Positions 1 to 8,111 are shown, counted from the stretch's first letter. The stretch: 64,000 nucleotides of DNA from Bacillota bacterium (GCA_030705955.1 JAUZPL010000010.1:1-64000); one strand, 5' to 3'. Numbers and translations are program-made. Notes: a model not told the origin generated them from the letters alone.

Positions 1-2
1 TC

Positions 3-221
3 TCATTCAGAGATAGAAGGGGAGGGCTTTGGAGTGTAGCTAATCATTTTAGCTACTATCAGAAGGTAGAGAAGAAGCTGGTCATCGCCGACGACAACAC
101 TCCTGATATAGTTCAAAAAATTTTTGATTGGTATCAGGAAGGTGTCACGGGTATGCAGGCAATTTCAAATCGTTTGAACAAAGAAGGAATTCCTACACCG
201 GCGCAAACTCATTGTTACTAA
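3..221 (+). pseudogene. Serine recombinase C-terminal remnant
   Basis: An open frame enters from the left edge and stops at 219-221. From about 51 it reads like the region after the catalytic domain of large serine recombinases: a KLVI stretch, then IVQKIFDWYQEG, then AISNRLNKEGIPTP. In intact proteins this is followed by a recombinase zinc-ribbon and coiled-coil part. Here the frame breaks straight after the GIPTP motif, so the gene is truncated. Residues before position 51 do not fit the family, which suggests a second break. It is most likely a relic of an integrated element; family assignment rests on motif memory. Confidence 0.6.
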
Positions 222-371
222 TTCGCATGTACTTAATTCATACAATGAAATGAAAAGGATAGCTGGTGATCATTCCAAAAGCGCTCTAAGACAGCCAAAT
301 ACTTTAAATAAATTACCAAAAGTTAGATAACGCGGAGAGTTAGGTTTAATAGATTCAGCTTATTCTTTCAC

Positions 372-548
372 TTATCCTATATACCATATAAGTCCGGTTC
401 TAGTTTTATCATATCTTTCTTTCATTGTGTTAATATATCTATCTTTTACTGTTCTATCACCAATATATATTAATATAGGAATTGTTATACTTTTTATTTT
501 ATAGGCAATTTCCTTTACTTCATCTGGTGTGAAATTTAGTGGATTCAT
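372..548 (-). CDS. Small hypothetical protein (58 aa)
   Basis: Short ORF with an ATG at 548 preceded by GGGGA seven bases upstream, which is why this start is preferred over an upstream TTG at 569. The product is charged and partly amphipathic, starting MNPLNFTPDEV, with no motif recognised. It lies in an AT-rich, apparently decayed region between a recombinase remnant and a P-loop gene. It may be a genuine small gene of the accessory island or chance coding. Confidence 0.3.
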   Translation of the reverse strand: MNPLNFTPDEVKEIAYKIKSITIPILIYIGDRTVKDRYINTMKERYDKTRTGLIWYIG

Positions 549-841
549 TTTATAGTCCCCATTAATCAATTATATTTAAGAACAATCACTAATAAACTTT
601 AGATTAACTATTTGAAAACCGCTATAAATAACACCGAATATTTCAAAAATAACTGTACTTAACGAACAGTCTCTAAATTGATGAAGAACATAACAAATAA
701 GAAAGTAGGTGCACAGTACAACGATACAGCGCATTCAAAAAACATTTATTTGTGCTGACTTTGTGAAGGAATGTACCTAAAGTAACGGGTGCGATTGCAG
801 AATAATCTAATCACTTTTTTTGTTAAACTGGGGGAAATCAA
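549..841. other. Intergenic region without supported gene
   Basis: About 290 bases of AT-rich DNA with stop codons in all frames. No promoter, RNA gene or clear repeat could be supported. It fits decayed accessory DNA. Confidence 0.4.
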
Positions 842-979
842 TTGTTGAAAAAAAGTTTAAGAGATAAATATAATGATACATTTGAAGTAGTCAAAAAATC
901 TTTTGAGGAAGACTTTAAAAAGTCAAATGATTGTTTCCAGAATGCTGATAAGATCTTAAAAACGTTGTACAAGAGTTGA
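842..979 (+). CDS. Small hypothetical charged protein (45 aa)
   Basis: A TTG-initiated ORF with a strong GGGGGAAA ribosome binding site about four bases before the start. A second TTG follows directly at 845. The product is lysine and glutamate rich with predicted helical character (SFEEDFKKSNDCFQNADKIL) and one cysteine. A terminator-like hairpin follows at 986-1014, which supports it being a transcribed unit. No family recognised. Confidence 0.35.
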   Translation: MLKKSLRDKYNDTFEVVKKSFEEDFKKSNDCFQNADKILKTLYKS

Positions 980-985
980 GCAACT

Positions 986-1014
986 GGGATGTGGGGTAGC
1001 AGCATCCCTTTTTC
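986..1014 (+). terminator. Terminator after the 45-aa ORF
   Basis: GGGATG (986-991) pairs with CATCCC (1003-1008), followed directly by a run of Ts. It is placed just after the stop codon of the small ORF. Confidence 0.6.
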
Positions 1015-1085
1015 TTATTATGCCTTCGATAGTTCAAGGAGAGTTTTTCAAAGTAAATGGTGAATATCATATTTTGAAGGGGTGA

Positions 1086-1113
1086 TTGCAGTAGAGTAAG
1101 TGATTTTTATAAT
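1086..1113 (+). promoter_or_regulatory. Sigma-A type promoter for the P-loop gene
   Basis: TTGCAG (1086-1091) and a perfect TATAAT (1108-1113) are separated by 16 bp. They lie about 36 bp upstream of the start codon at 1150. Confidence 0.55.
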
Positions 1114-1149
1114 CTTGGTTTAATACTTTGAAGGAAGGGATTTATAACT

Positions 1150-1998
1150 ATGAATACAAAACTAATAATAGTAGAAGGTTTACCTGGATTTGGAAAATCA
1201 ACCACTGCAAAGCTAATAAATGAAATTTTGACCCAAAATAAAATTGAAGTCGCACTATTTTTAGAGGGAAATTTGAACCACCCAGCCGACTATGATGGTG
1301 TATCTTGTTTTAAAAAATTTGAATTCGATAGATTATTATCTAACAGTGGGGATTTTAAAGAAGTGCTGCTTAAAAGAGTTCTAAAAAAAGGAAGCAATTA
1401 TTTATTACCATACAGAAAGATAAAAAATGAGTTTGGCGACCAGTTTTCGGACGAATTATTTAACACTATTTTTAAAAACGATATATATGAATTACCATTC
1501 GATAAAAATGTTGAATTAATTGCTGACAAATGGAATGACTTTGCTAAAATCGCTCTAGAAGACAGTAAGGTTTATATCTTTGAATGTTGTTTCATACAAA
1601 ATCCATTAACTATTGGGATGGTTAAATATGGTGAACAAAAAGAAAAAATAATAAATTATGTAATGAAAGTTGCAAAAATTATAGAGAATTTAAATCCAAT
1701 GTTATTGTATGTAGAACAAGATAATCTTGAATTTTCATTTAGGAAGGCATTAAAAGAAAGAACTCCAGAATGGTCCGCAGGAATTGTCGACTATTATACT
1801 AACCAAGGCTATGGGAAAGAATATAACCTTTCAGGTGTAGAAGGAGCGATAAAAGTTCTTGAAGCTAGAAAGAATTTAGAGTTAGAAATATTCGATATGT
1901 TAAAAATGAAAAAAGAAAAAATCAATAATACAAAATATGAAATTGACTCATATAGGTCAATGTTAAAAGATAAGTTAGCATTACAAATGGTAAAATAG
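1150..1998 (+). CDS. P-loop NTPase, kinase-like (282 aa)
   Basis: The protein opens with a beta strand and a textbook Walker A loop, GLPGFGKST, at about residues 10-18, the arrangement seen in small-molecule and nucleotide kinases rather than in multi-domain AAA machines. The rest is charged and helical with no second domain recognised; the substrate is unknown. The start has a good GAAGGAAGGG site. It stands alone between its own promoter (1086-1113) and terminator (2033-2056), in an AT-rich island next to a recombinase remnant, so it is probably acquired. Similar single-domain proteins are often annotated simply as ATP-binding protein; a thymidylate-kinase-like role is possible but unproven. 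Confidence 0.75.
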   Translation: MNTKLIIVEGLPGFGKSTTAKLINEILTQNKIEVALFLEGNLNHPADYDGVSCFKKFEFDRLLSNSGDFKEVLLKRVLKKGSNYLLPYRKIKNEFGDQFSDELFNTIFKNDIYELPFDKNVELIADKWNDFAKIALEDSKVYIFECCFIQNPLTIGMVKYGEQKEKIINYVMKVAKIIENLNPMLLYVEQDNLEFSFRKALKERTPEWSAGIVDYYTNQGYGKEYNLSGVEGAIKVLEARKNLELEIFDMLKMKKEKINNTKYEIDSYRSMLKDKLALQMVK

Positions 1999-2032
1999 CT
2001 TTTTAAATTGGGTTCTATTATTAAGGACCCTA

Positions 2033-2056
2033 GCTGCCAATTGAGGCAGCATTTTT
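2033..2056 (+). terminator. Terminator of the P-loop gene
   Basis: GCTGCC (2033-2038) and GGCAGC (2045-2050) form a stem with loop AATTGA, followed by ATTTTTC. Confidence 0.7.
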
Positions 2057-2130
2057 CTTATTGCACGAACAGGGGCTTTAGTTTAATAAGACGTTATAAA
2101 TTTAAGGTGACAAAAAGCTCCATAATCCAG

Positions 2131-2167
2131 AAAAAAGGCGTGTAAAACTGATGTTAGTTTACACGCC
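2131..2167 (-). terminator. azoR: Terminator of the azoreductase gene
   Basis: GGCGTGTAAA (2137-2146) pairs with TTTACACGCC (2158-2167). On the minus strand the stem is followed by six Ts (2136-2131). It lies 83 bp after the azoreductase stop. Confidence 0.7.
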
Positions 2168-2249
2168 ATTTCCATTGTCATTTATATGATATGCATCTCA
2201 AAACAGAAACCTATAATATACCGTCTGCATTGCTTTTACCTCATATTTA

Positions 2250-2918
2250 TTATGCCTTTTCAGAAATAGGATCCTTGGCCATTTCCCTTGCTGTCTCCAC
2301 TGCCTTGCTCTTTGCCTTCTCTATAATTTCAGCTGCCATCTTTGGAAAGTGATCCATTCCCTCAGCAATAACGGAATCCATTACTTCAATTCCAAGAAAA
2401 CCTAGTGCTGTTCTTAAGAAACGATCACCAAATTCAAAATCAACTAAAGGTCCGGATGAATAAATTCCACCTCGAGTTTGGATATGGACTCCCTTTTTTC
2501 CTTTTAAAAGACCATCTGGACCATTTTCCGTATTTTTAAAGGTTTTATTTACAATAAATAAATTATCAAGAAATGCTTTCAAAATCGAAGGTGATCCAAG
2601 ATTCCAGAGTGGTGTTACAAACACATAATAATCCGCAGCAATAAAGCGATCTGCCAGCTCATGCATTTTCGTTAATTTTGTTTGCTCTTGTTCTGTAAGC
2701 TGATCAAATTTATACCCCATAAACGAAAGCTTGGCTCTCCCATATAATAGATCCATATCTATTTCTGGAATCTCCATATCATATAAATGCATGTTTTCAA
2801 TTTCTATATTTGGCTGGTATTTTTTAAACTCTTCAAGGAATGCTTCCCCGATTTGTAATCCTTTAGAAAGCTTGATCTCCTTCTTAGGATTTACCGTTAT
2901 ATAAAGAAGTTTTGACAT
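2250..2918 (-). CDS. azoR: FMN-dependent NADH-azoreductase
   Basis: Flavodoxin-fold quinone/azo reductase that uses NAD(P)H and FMN to reduce quinones and azo bonds by two electrons, a cytosolic detoxification role. The sequence has the family opening MSKLLYITVNP, the TPLWNLGSPSILKAFLDN stretch that packs on the flavin, and the RGGIYS region. At 222 aa it is close to the usual 208-211 of Bacillus AzoR proteins, with a slightly longer C terminus. The start has a GAAGGGA site. It is monocistronic with its own terminator, and a perfect inverted repeat overlaps its putative promoter (2963-2995), suggesting control by a stress-responsive repressor. Confidence 0.9.
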   Translation of the reverse strand: MSKLLYITVNPKKEIKLSKGLQIGEAFLEEFKKYQPNIEIENMHLYDMEIPEIDMDLLYGRAKLSFMGYKFDQLTEQEQTKLTKMHELADRFIAADYYVFVTPLWNLGSPSILKAFLDNLFIVNKTFKNTENGPDGLLKGKKGVHIQTRGGIYSSGPLVDFEFGDRFLRTALGFLGIEVMDSVIAEGMDHFPKMAAEIIEKAKSKAVETAREMAKDPISEKA

Positions 2919-2962
2919 ATGTATCCCTTCCCTTCTTGCTCATTTTTTCTTACCAATAATAT

Positions 2963-2995
2963 TACTATAAAAACTATTTGTTCACTGTTGAACAA
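2963..2995 (-). promoter_or_regulatory. Putative azoR promoter with palindromic operator
   Basis: TTGTTCA (2978-2984), spacer CTGT and TGAACAA (2989-2995) form a perfect 7-bp inverted repeat. On the minus strand it covers a TTCAAC -35 that is 17 bp from a TATAGT -10. This geometry fits repression by a MarR-type or similar dimeric regulator; the regulator is not identified. Confidence 0.45.
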
Positions 2996-3188
2996 TAAGT
3001 GAAGTTCTTGAATGTTTTGTGTCCCATTTATTTCCTCCCTTTTTAAATTTAACAGCCTATTTTTGAATAATCCGTGACAATACTTCACAAAACGAAACAA
3101 AAATTAGTAAAACTAATTAAAAGTCACAGTGGAAAGAAGGAAAGTTTTCTATATTAAGTTTATTGATATGGAAGGAGTGGGATATGCG

Positions 3189-4130
3189 GTGGAGGAAAAA
3201 ACATACACACCCGACGAGGTTGCCCAGCTATTTCAAATTTCTAAGCATACCGTTTATGAGCTGATTAAACGGGGAGAACTTAGAGCTCTAAAGATTGGCA
3301 ATAAAATGAGGATTGAGCAAGCTGAACTTGACAGATATAAAGATCGGGCAAAGGCACCACCAAAAAGAAATCGAACCGAACCATCCGAAATATCTGAACA
3401 ATATTTTCATCCAATCCGTATTACTGGTAGCCATGATATACTCGTTGAGCACTTTGTTAAACAAGCATCAAAAGCCCTGCAATTACAAATTCAGCCATCC
3501 TTCATCGGTAGTTTAGAAGGGTTAATGATGCTCTACCGTGGCCAATCAGATATTGCTGCTATACATCTACAAGATCCATCATCACAAGAATACAATCTTC
3601 CATTTATACACCAGCTCTTCATTTATGAATCCATTTCTGTTATTCGATTTTCTTCAAGAGAACAAGGTTTTATTGTTGCAAAAGGGAATCCAAAAGAAAT
3701 TACTAGCTTTCGAGACCTAATCCGAAAAGAGATTCAATTTGTCAATCGTCAAAAAGGATCAGGGACAAGATTCTTACTAGATTCAAACTTACTATCACAT
3801 GGGATTAAGCCAGAACAAATTAAAGGCTATGAAACTGAGGAATGGAATCACTTAACCACTGCCTCATACATAAGTAGGGGAATTGCTGACGTTACCTTTG
3901 GGATTCGTTCCGCTGCTAGCCATTTAGATCTTGACTTTGTCCCTATTACGAAAGAGCAATTTGATCTCGTTTTCCGTTTTACAAATGAAAATAAAGGGTA
4001 CTTAACTCGTTTGATCAAGTACTTACAATCTAATGAATTTAAAAGTAGCTTAACAGATGTTGAAGGCTACGATATTCATGAATTAGGCACTATTATCTAC
4101 CAATATAATGAATTAGAGGATATAACGTAA
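3189..4130 (+). CDS. One-component regulator: HTH plus substrate-binding domain (molybdate/tungstate type)
   Basis: The N terminus (about residues 1-50) is an excisionase/MerR-like helix-turn-helix: YTPDEVAQLFQISKHTVYEL followed by an IKRGELRALKIGNKMRI wing. The rest is a periplasmic-binding-protein-like domain containing VNRQKGSGTRFLLD and an SRGIADVTFGIRSAA segment. This architecture resembles B. subtilis YvgK and other regulators near molybdate or tungstate transporters, where the binding-protein fold senses the oxyanion. GTG at 3189 is chosen because AAGGAG lies 11 bases upstream; the frame is open to a GTG at 3129. The scrap of a tungstate-binding protein just downstream supports the ligand inference. 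Confidence 0.75.
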   Translation: MEEKTYTPDEVAQLFQISKHTVYELIKRGELRALKIGNKMRIEQAELDRYKDRAKAPPKRNRTEPSEISEQYFHPIRITGSHDILVEHFVKQASKALQLQIQPSFIGSLEGLMMLYRGQSDIAAIHLQDPSSQEYNLPFIHQLFIYESISVIRFSSREQGFIVAKGNPKEITSFRDLIRKEIQFVNRQKGSGTRFLLDSNLLSHGIKPEQIKGYETEEWNHLTTASYISRGIADVTFGIRSAASHLDLDFVPITKEQFDLVFRFTNENKGYLTRLIKYLQSNEFKSSLTDVEGYDIHELGTIIYQYNELEDIT

Positions 4131-4132
4131 CT

Positions 4133-4237
4133 GTGAAAACGCCTGCAGCTGGCACAGGACAAGCATTGGCAATGGGACCAAAACGGGGAGCAGTTGCTTT
4201 ATTAGTCCACGCACCAGTTGCTGAAAAAGTTTTATCC
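4133..4237 (+). pseudogene. Remnant of tungstate ABC transporter binding protein (TupA-like)
   Basis: Two bases after the regulator stop, a frame reads VKTPAAGTGQALAMG and then ALLVHAPVAEK. This matches the N-terminal signature of TupA-type tungstate-binding proteins (a GTGQAL loop, then DVLLVHAP-AEK). Only about 34 residues survive: there is no signal peptide, and the frame runs into a terminator at 4258. No permease or ATPase gene follows. I read this as a deletion that removed the tup transporter operon and left its regulator. Confidence 0.6.
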
Positions 4238-4257
4238 TCTTGCTTTATCCTAATTGG

Positions 4258-4290
4258 AAAAGACCCCTTTAATGATTGGGGTCTTTTCTC
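4258..4290. terminator. Bidirectional terminator
   Basis: AAAAGACCCC (4258-4267) and GGGGTCTTTT (4278-4287) form a perfect 10-bp stem with U-rich ends on both strands. It serves the plus-strand regulator unit and the convergent histidine kinase gene. Confidence 0.8.
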
Positions 4291-4291
4291 T

Positions 4292-5665
4292 TTATTCTTC
4301 CCTCGGAAACCAAAGGTAAATACTTGTTCCCATGTTTATTTTACTTTTAACCTTAATCCGTCCCTGATGAGCATCCATGAGGGCTTTGACAATAGATAAG
4401 CCAATCCCGACACCACCTGTTTTCCTATCCCTTGACTTGTCTCCGCGATAGAATCGCTCAAAGATATGTGGAATGTCTTCCTCTGCCATTCCGGCACCCT
4501 CATCTTTGATTAAGAAACAAACATAATCATCTTGTTCAGATAACACAGAAATGGTTACACTTTTTCCTTCTGGCGTATATTTTAAAGCATTATTTAATAT
4601 ATTCGTTAAAATTTGGACAATCTTGTCTTTATCCCCATGAAACCATTCCTCTTGTAATGGTTCTTGTTTAAGGAGTTGAACACCCTTTTGAGTAAACAAT
4701 GGCATGAACATATCCCAAAGTGCTCCAAGAATGGCCCCCGCTTCAAGGTCTACCATTTCAAGCTTCATTTGCGGATTTTCTGCAGCAAGCAGTTTTTCAA
4801 GTTCATTTACAAGCCGAACTAGACGCATTAATTCTTCATGACATTGTTCTAATCTTTTTGGTGTTGGTTCCCAAATACCATCTTGAAATGCTTCAATTTG
4901 GCTCCGCAATGTGGCCAAAGGAGTCCTAAGTTCATGGGCCAAATCCCCCGTAAATTGTTTACGAAGCATTTCTTCTTTCCCTAGTGATTCTGCTAGTTTA
5001 TTAAAGGAAATTGCTAAATTTTTCACCTCTGAAGGCAATCCTTTCAAAGGTATGCGGATATCCAAATTATGTTCTCTGAGCTCTTTTGCTCCGAATGATA
5101 ATTTATTTAATCCAGACGTCAACGTTTTGGAAAAAAACAAACTAATCAAAATGGCCAAGACAATCGTCAAGCATACTGCCGCATAAATATATAATTGAAT
5201 CCTTTGTAAAAAGGTGGATTCATCATTGATTAGTCCTTCAGGGTAATGAACAATTAGCTTTCCTACCATTTTTTGATTCACAAAAATATTATATGTTGAA
5301 AAATCCCACTTTTCATCACTTGTAGAAGAGTCCACTAATCCGAGGCTATTTACCTGTTTGTTTAATGGAAATAGATTTATTATAGATTTTCCATCACGGC
5401 CCTGTAGCTCAAAATAAAGCTGATCATACATGGCATGTGTATGAAATAATACCACAACTGAATCACTTAAAAGTGTACCTTTTGTTTTATAATTTTTTTC
5501 TATTTCATTCAGTACCGGATTAATCTCTTTCTCTCTGTTTACCTCTAAATAGCTTTTAAAGCTCTGTTCAAATCCATACTGAATAAAAAAGCTTACAACC
5601 AATACCCCAACAAGGGACACGATTAAAAAATAAAGTAGAATTCTAAACCGAAGTGTTTGCAGCAT
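4292..5665 (-). CDS. Membrane sensor histidine kinase
   Basis: Two-component kinase of 457 aa with TM1 at about residues 7-29, an extracellular sensor of about 130 residues, TM2 at 157-180, HAMP, then the HisKA motif DLAHELRTP with phospho-His near 244. The ATPase domain has the N box (NNALKYTPEG), a DEGAGMA G1 box, the FERFYRGDKSRDR F box and GVGIGLSIVK. ATG 5665 is chosen because GGAGG precedes it at good spacing. It overlaps the 3' end of the response-regulator gene by 23 bp, indicating translational coupling and a cognate pair. The ligand is unknown; general layout resembles BaeS-type envelope sensors. Confidence 0.88.
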   Translation of the reverse strand: MLQTLRFRILLYFLIVSLVGVLVVSFFIQYGFEQSFKSYLEVNREKEINPVLNEIEKNYKTKGTLLSDSVVVLFHTHAMYDQLYFELQGRDGKSIINLFPLNKQVNSLGLVDSSTSDEKWDFSTYNIFVNQKMVGKLIVHYPEGLINDESTFLQRIQLYIYAAVCLTIVLAILISLFFSKTLTSGLNKLSFGAKELREHNLDIRIPLKGLPSEVKNLAISFNKLAESLGKEEMLRKQFTGDLAHELRTPLATLRSQIEAFQDGIWEPTPKRLEQCHEELMRLVRLVNELEKLLAAENPQMKLEMVDLEAGAILGALWDMFMPLFTQKGVQLLKQEPLQEEWFHGDKDKIVQILTNILNNALKYTPEGKSVTISVLSEQDDYVCFLIKDEGAGMAEEDIPHIFERFYRGDKSRDRKTGGVGIGLSIVKALMDAHQGRIKVKSKINMGTSIYLWFPREE

Positions 5666-6356
5666 CCAAAGTTCCTCCAAATTTATATCCCATACCAAAA
5701 ACAGTTAAGATAAAGATTGGCTGTCTCGAATCTTCTTCAATCTTTTTGCGGAGGTTTTTTATATGTGTATCAATGCTGCGCTCATAGCCTTCATAAAAGA
5801 ATCCTTCATCCTGAATTTTTTCTAGTAAATCTGCACGGCTATATACCCTTCCTGGATTCATTGCCATATTTGTTAAAAGCTTATATTCAATTGGGGTTAA
5901 ATTAATATATTGACTGCCAGCTGTTACTTCTTTTTTATCCAAATCAATCACGAGATTACCCCTGTTGAATTCAAGACGTTCCACCTTTTCAGATTTCTTT
6001 ACACGTCTTAAAATGGCTTGAACACGAACAACCACTTCTCTTGGGCTAAATGGCTTTGTTACATAGTCATCCGCACCCATAACAATTCCTTTTATACGAT
6101 CATCTTCCGTTGATTTTGCTGTTAACATGAGTATGGGGACATCGGATTCTTTTCTTACCAAACGGCATACTTCCTCACCCGAAATATCTGGCAACATTAA
6201 ATCGAGAATGACTAAATCTGGAGTCACTGTTTTTATTTTCTTTAAAGCATCAATGCCATTATCAGCACTATGAATTTCATAGCCTTCCCTTTCAAGGTAG
6301 GCCTCAAGGACTTCTATGATTCTCTTTTCATCATCTACAATTAGAATTTTCACCAT
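5643..6356 (-). CDS. OmpR-family response regulator
   Basis: 237 aa. The receiver domain has the acidic pair in VDDEKRI, phospho-acceptor Asp in LVILDLMLP and the conserved Lys in VTKPFSPRE. The C-terminal winged helix shows the OmpR/PhoB pattern LTPIEYKLL, RADLLEKI and a VFGMGYKF wing. The start could be ATG 6356 or the next codon GTG 6353, both after GGGAGGG; the upstream GTG at 6368 lies inside that site. It is the first gene of a pair with the kinase ending at 4292 and faces a second, divergent kinase gene (6750), so it may receive signals from two kinases. Confidence 0.9.
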   Translation of the reverse strand: MVKILIVDDEKRIIEVLEAYLEREGYEIHSADNGIDALKKIKTVTPDLVILDLMLPDISGEEVCRLVRKESDVPILMLTAKSTEDDRIKGIVMGADDYVTKPFSPREVVVRVQAILRRVKKSEKVERLEFNRGNLVIDLDKKEVTAGSQYINLTPIEYKLLTNMAMNPGRVYSRADLLEKIQDEGFFYEGYERSIDTHIKNLRKKIEEDSRQPIFILTVFGMGYKFGGTLDAANTSV

Positions 6357-6390
6357 AATCCCTCCCACAATACTAATATATCACTTCCAC

Positions 6391-6452
6391 TCCACAAATT
6401 TTTCAACTTCACAAATTCTCCGATTTTAATTTATTTTTCACCTTCATAAATT
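6391..6452. promoter_or_regulatory. Repeated TTCAYAAATT boxes upstream of the response regulator
   Basis: TCCACAAATT (6391), TTCACAAATT (6408) and TTCATAAATT (6443) lie just upstream of the regulator gene. Starts are 17 and 35 bp apart. Direct repeats near an OmpR-type gene are often autoregulatory boxes; this is inference. Confidence 0.3.
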
Positions 6453-6652
6453 CCCCATAAGTTCTTCATAACATCTACAACTCTTCTCGATAAGATAATA
6501 CTGTACTTACCAAAGACGAGATCATTTCTTGAAAAGGTCAGGAAGAATTTTGTATTAAGTAATGTACTTGATTTCATTAATCTCGTTTCTTATGTAATAC
6601 ATTTGCATTAACCATCTTGCTCAACCCTTGATTTACCTCTCTTTTTACATAT

Positions 6653-6685
6653 GGTGCCCCGGACGCTGGGGTACCTTTTTTTTTT
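6653..6685 (+). terminator. Orphan terminator upstream of the second kinase gene
   Basis: GGTGCCCC (6653-6660) pairs with GGGGTACC (6668-6675) and is followed by about ten Ts. No plus-strand gene precedes it in the 6357-6650 interval; the next gene starts at 6750. It may be a leader attenuator or the end of a small RNA. Confidence 0.65.
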
Positions 6686-6749
6686 GAAAATTTTAAGCAT
6701 CCATGTCCCGTCATGTAGTATTCTGTATATATGAAAGGGCGGATCCTCC

Positions 6750-8111
6750 ATGAATAAAATCTCCTTTAAAATTGGACTACTATTTTTTACGGCTATTTTT
6801 TTGATAGAATCCATTTCTATGGTTTTTTTACATAATACAATCATTCATTCACGAGTTTACGATGAGCTTTCTGCCCTTCAAACACGCGGCAATAATCATC
6901 GAGAAATTCTGGAGGCAGCCTTCCAAGAAGAAACGATTAAACATATTGCCCTTATGGAGTCCCGAACAGATACCCAGGTTATCTTAACTAATCCAAAAGG
7001 GACTATTTATATGTCATCAAATAAAGTAACTCCTGAAATGAAAAAAATAATGAAACTGACTCCTAAAAAGGTCCCTCATAAAGGTTTGATTTTAGAAGAT
7101 GATTGGCAGCATAAGGCCTACATTGCCTCTACCAGTCCAATTGTTATTGATGGTAAGATGAATGGCTACGTCTACATGTTCCAAAAAACATTAAAGATAA
7201 AGGAACTCATCTCTGATTTAAATGGACACTTCATTCTTGCGGGGGCACTATCTTTGCTTTTTTTGTTCATCATGATTATGTTCCTTACACGATTTGTTAC
7301 ACACCCACTTGTTCAAATGAGTGAAGCGACAAAAAGAATGAGCAAGGGTGACTTTTCTGTTTCGCTTCCCACATTAGGCAAAGATGAGCTAGGTGATTTA
7401 GGTAAATCCATTAAGATTTTAGCCCATGACTTAGACATCCTAAAGAATGAACGAAATGAGTTTTTAGCTAGTATTTCCCATGAACTACGTACTCCGCTTA
7501 CTTATATTAAAGGATATGCAGAAATTGCAAAGCGCCCGGAAACAGAAACAGCAGATCGGGAAAAATATTTAGGTATTATTTTTGAAGAAGCTGTAAAACT
7601 TTCCAACCTTGTAAAAGAATTATTTAATTTAGCAAAAATCGATGAAAATAATTTTTCCATCCAAAAGGAATCTGTTCACCTATACCCATACTTTAAAACC
7701 ATATGTGATAAAATCTCTCCTGCTTTTAAGGAAAATAATATGGAGCTTGTTTTTAACTGCTCTACCAATATTTACGCAGAAATTGATCCGATTCGTTTTG
7801 AACAAGTCATCCTAAACTTACTCGACAATGCACGTAAATATTCTGAACCTTTTACAAACGTAATAATGGATGTTGAAGAAATGGCAGATAAGGTTTTCAT
7901 TAAAATAATGGATCGAGGAAAGGGTATCCCTGAGAAAGATCTCCCAAGAATATTTGAACGTTTTTACCGGGTTGATAAATCGAGAACACGGGCTCTTGGA
8001 GGAAGCGGTTTAGGCCTTTCTATCGTGAAGCAATTGGTTGAGGCACACGGGGGAGAAATAAATGTTATCAGTGATCCTAACGAGGGAACTACTTTTGAAA
8101 TTGTTTTGTAA
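6750..8111 (+). CDS. Membrane sensor histidine kinase, divergent
   Basis: 453 aa. TM1 at about 8-28, an extracellular sensor of about 130 residues containing a small PAS/CACHE-like segment (VILTNPKGTIYMSS), TM2 at about 160-181, HAMP, then FLASISHELRTPLT with phospho-His near 245. ATPase motifs NLLDNARKYSE, DRGKGIPEKD, FERFYRVDKSRTR and GSGLGLSIVK are all present. It has no response regulator in its own unit; the nearest is the divergent OmpR-type gene at 5643. Its ribosome site is modest (GGGCGG), and a strong terminator at 6653 separates it from any promoter further upstream. Confidence 0.88.
   Translation: MNKISFKIGLLFFTAIFLIESISMVFLHNTIIHSRVYDELSALQTRGNNHREILEAAFQEETIKHIALMESRTDTQVILTNPKGTIYMSSNKVTPEMKKIMKLTPKKVPHKGLILEDDWQHKAYIASTSPIVIDGKMNGYVYMFQKTLKIKELISDLNGHFILAGALSLLFLFIMIMFLTRFVTHPLVQMSEATKRMSKGDFSVSLPTLGKDELGDLGKSIKILAHDLDILKNERNEFLASISHELRTPLTYIKGYAEIAKRPETETADREKYLGIIFEEAVKLSNLVKELFNLAKIDENNFSIQKESVHLYPYFKTICDKISPAFKENNMELVFNCSTNIYAEIDPIRFEQVILNLLDNARKYSEPFTNVIMDVEEMADKVFIKIMDRGKGIPEKDLPRIFERFYRVDKSRTRALGGSGLGLSIVKQLVEAHGGEINVISDPNEGTTFEIVL

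Noticed and set aside
222-330. Coding frame ending at the TAA near 328
   Set aside because: The frame reads as a short unknown C-terminal piece (YNEMKRIAGDHSKSALRQP) without a start or ribosome site; it is too short to call and may be debris of the same element.
6600-6690. T-box leader upstream of the second kinase gene
   Set aside because: GGGGTACC resembles part of the T-box antiterminator, but the conserved GGTGG-ACCGCG segment and specifier stem are absent, and the downstream gene is not amino-acid related.
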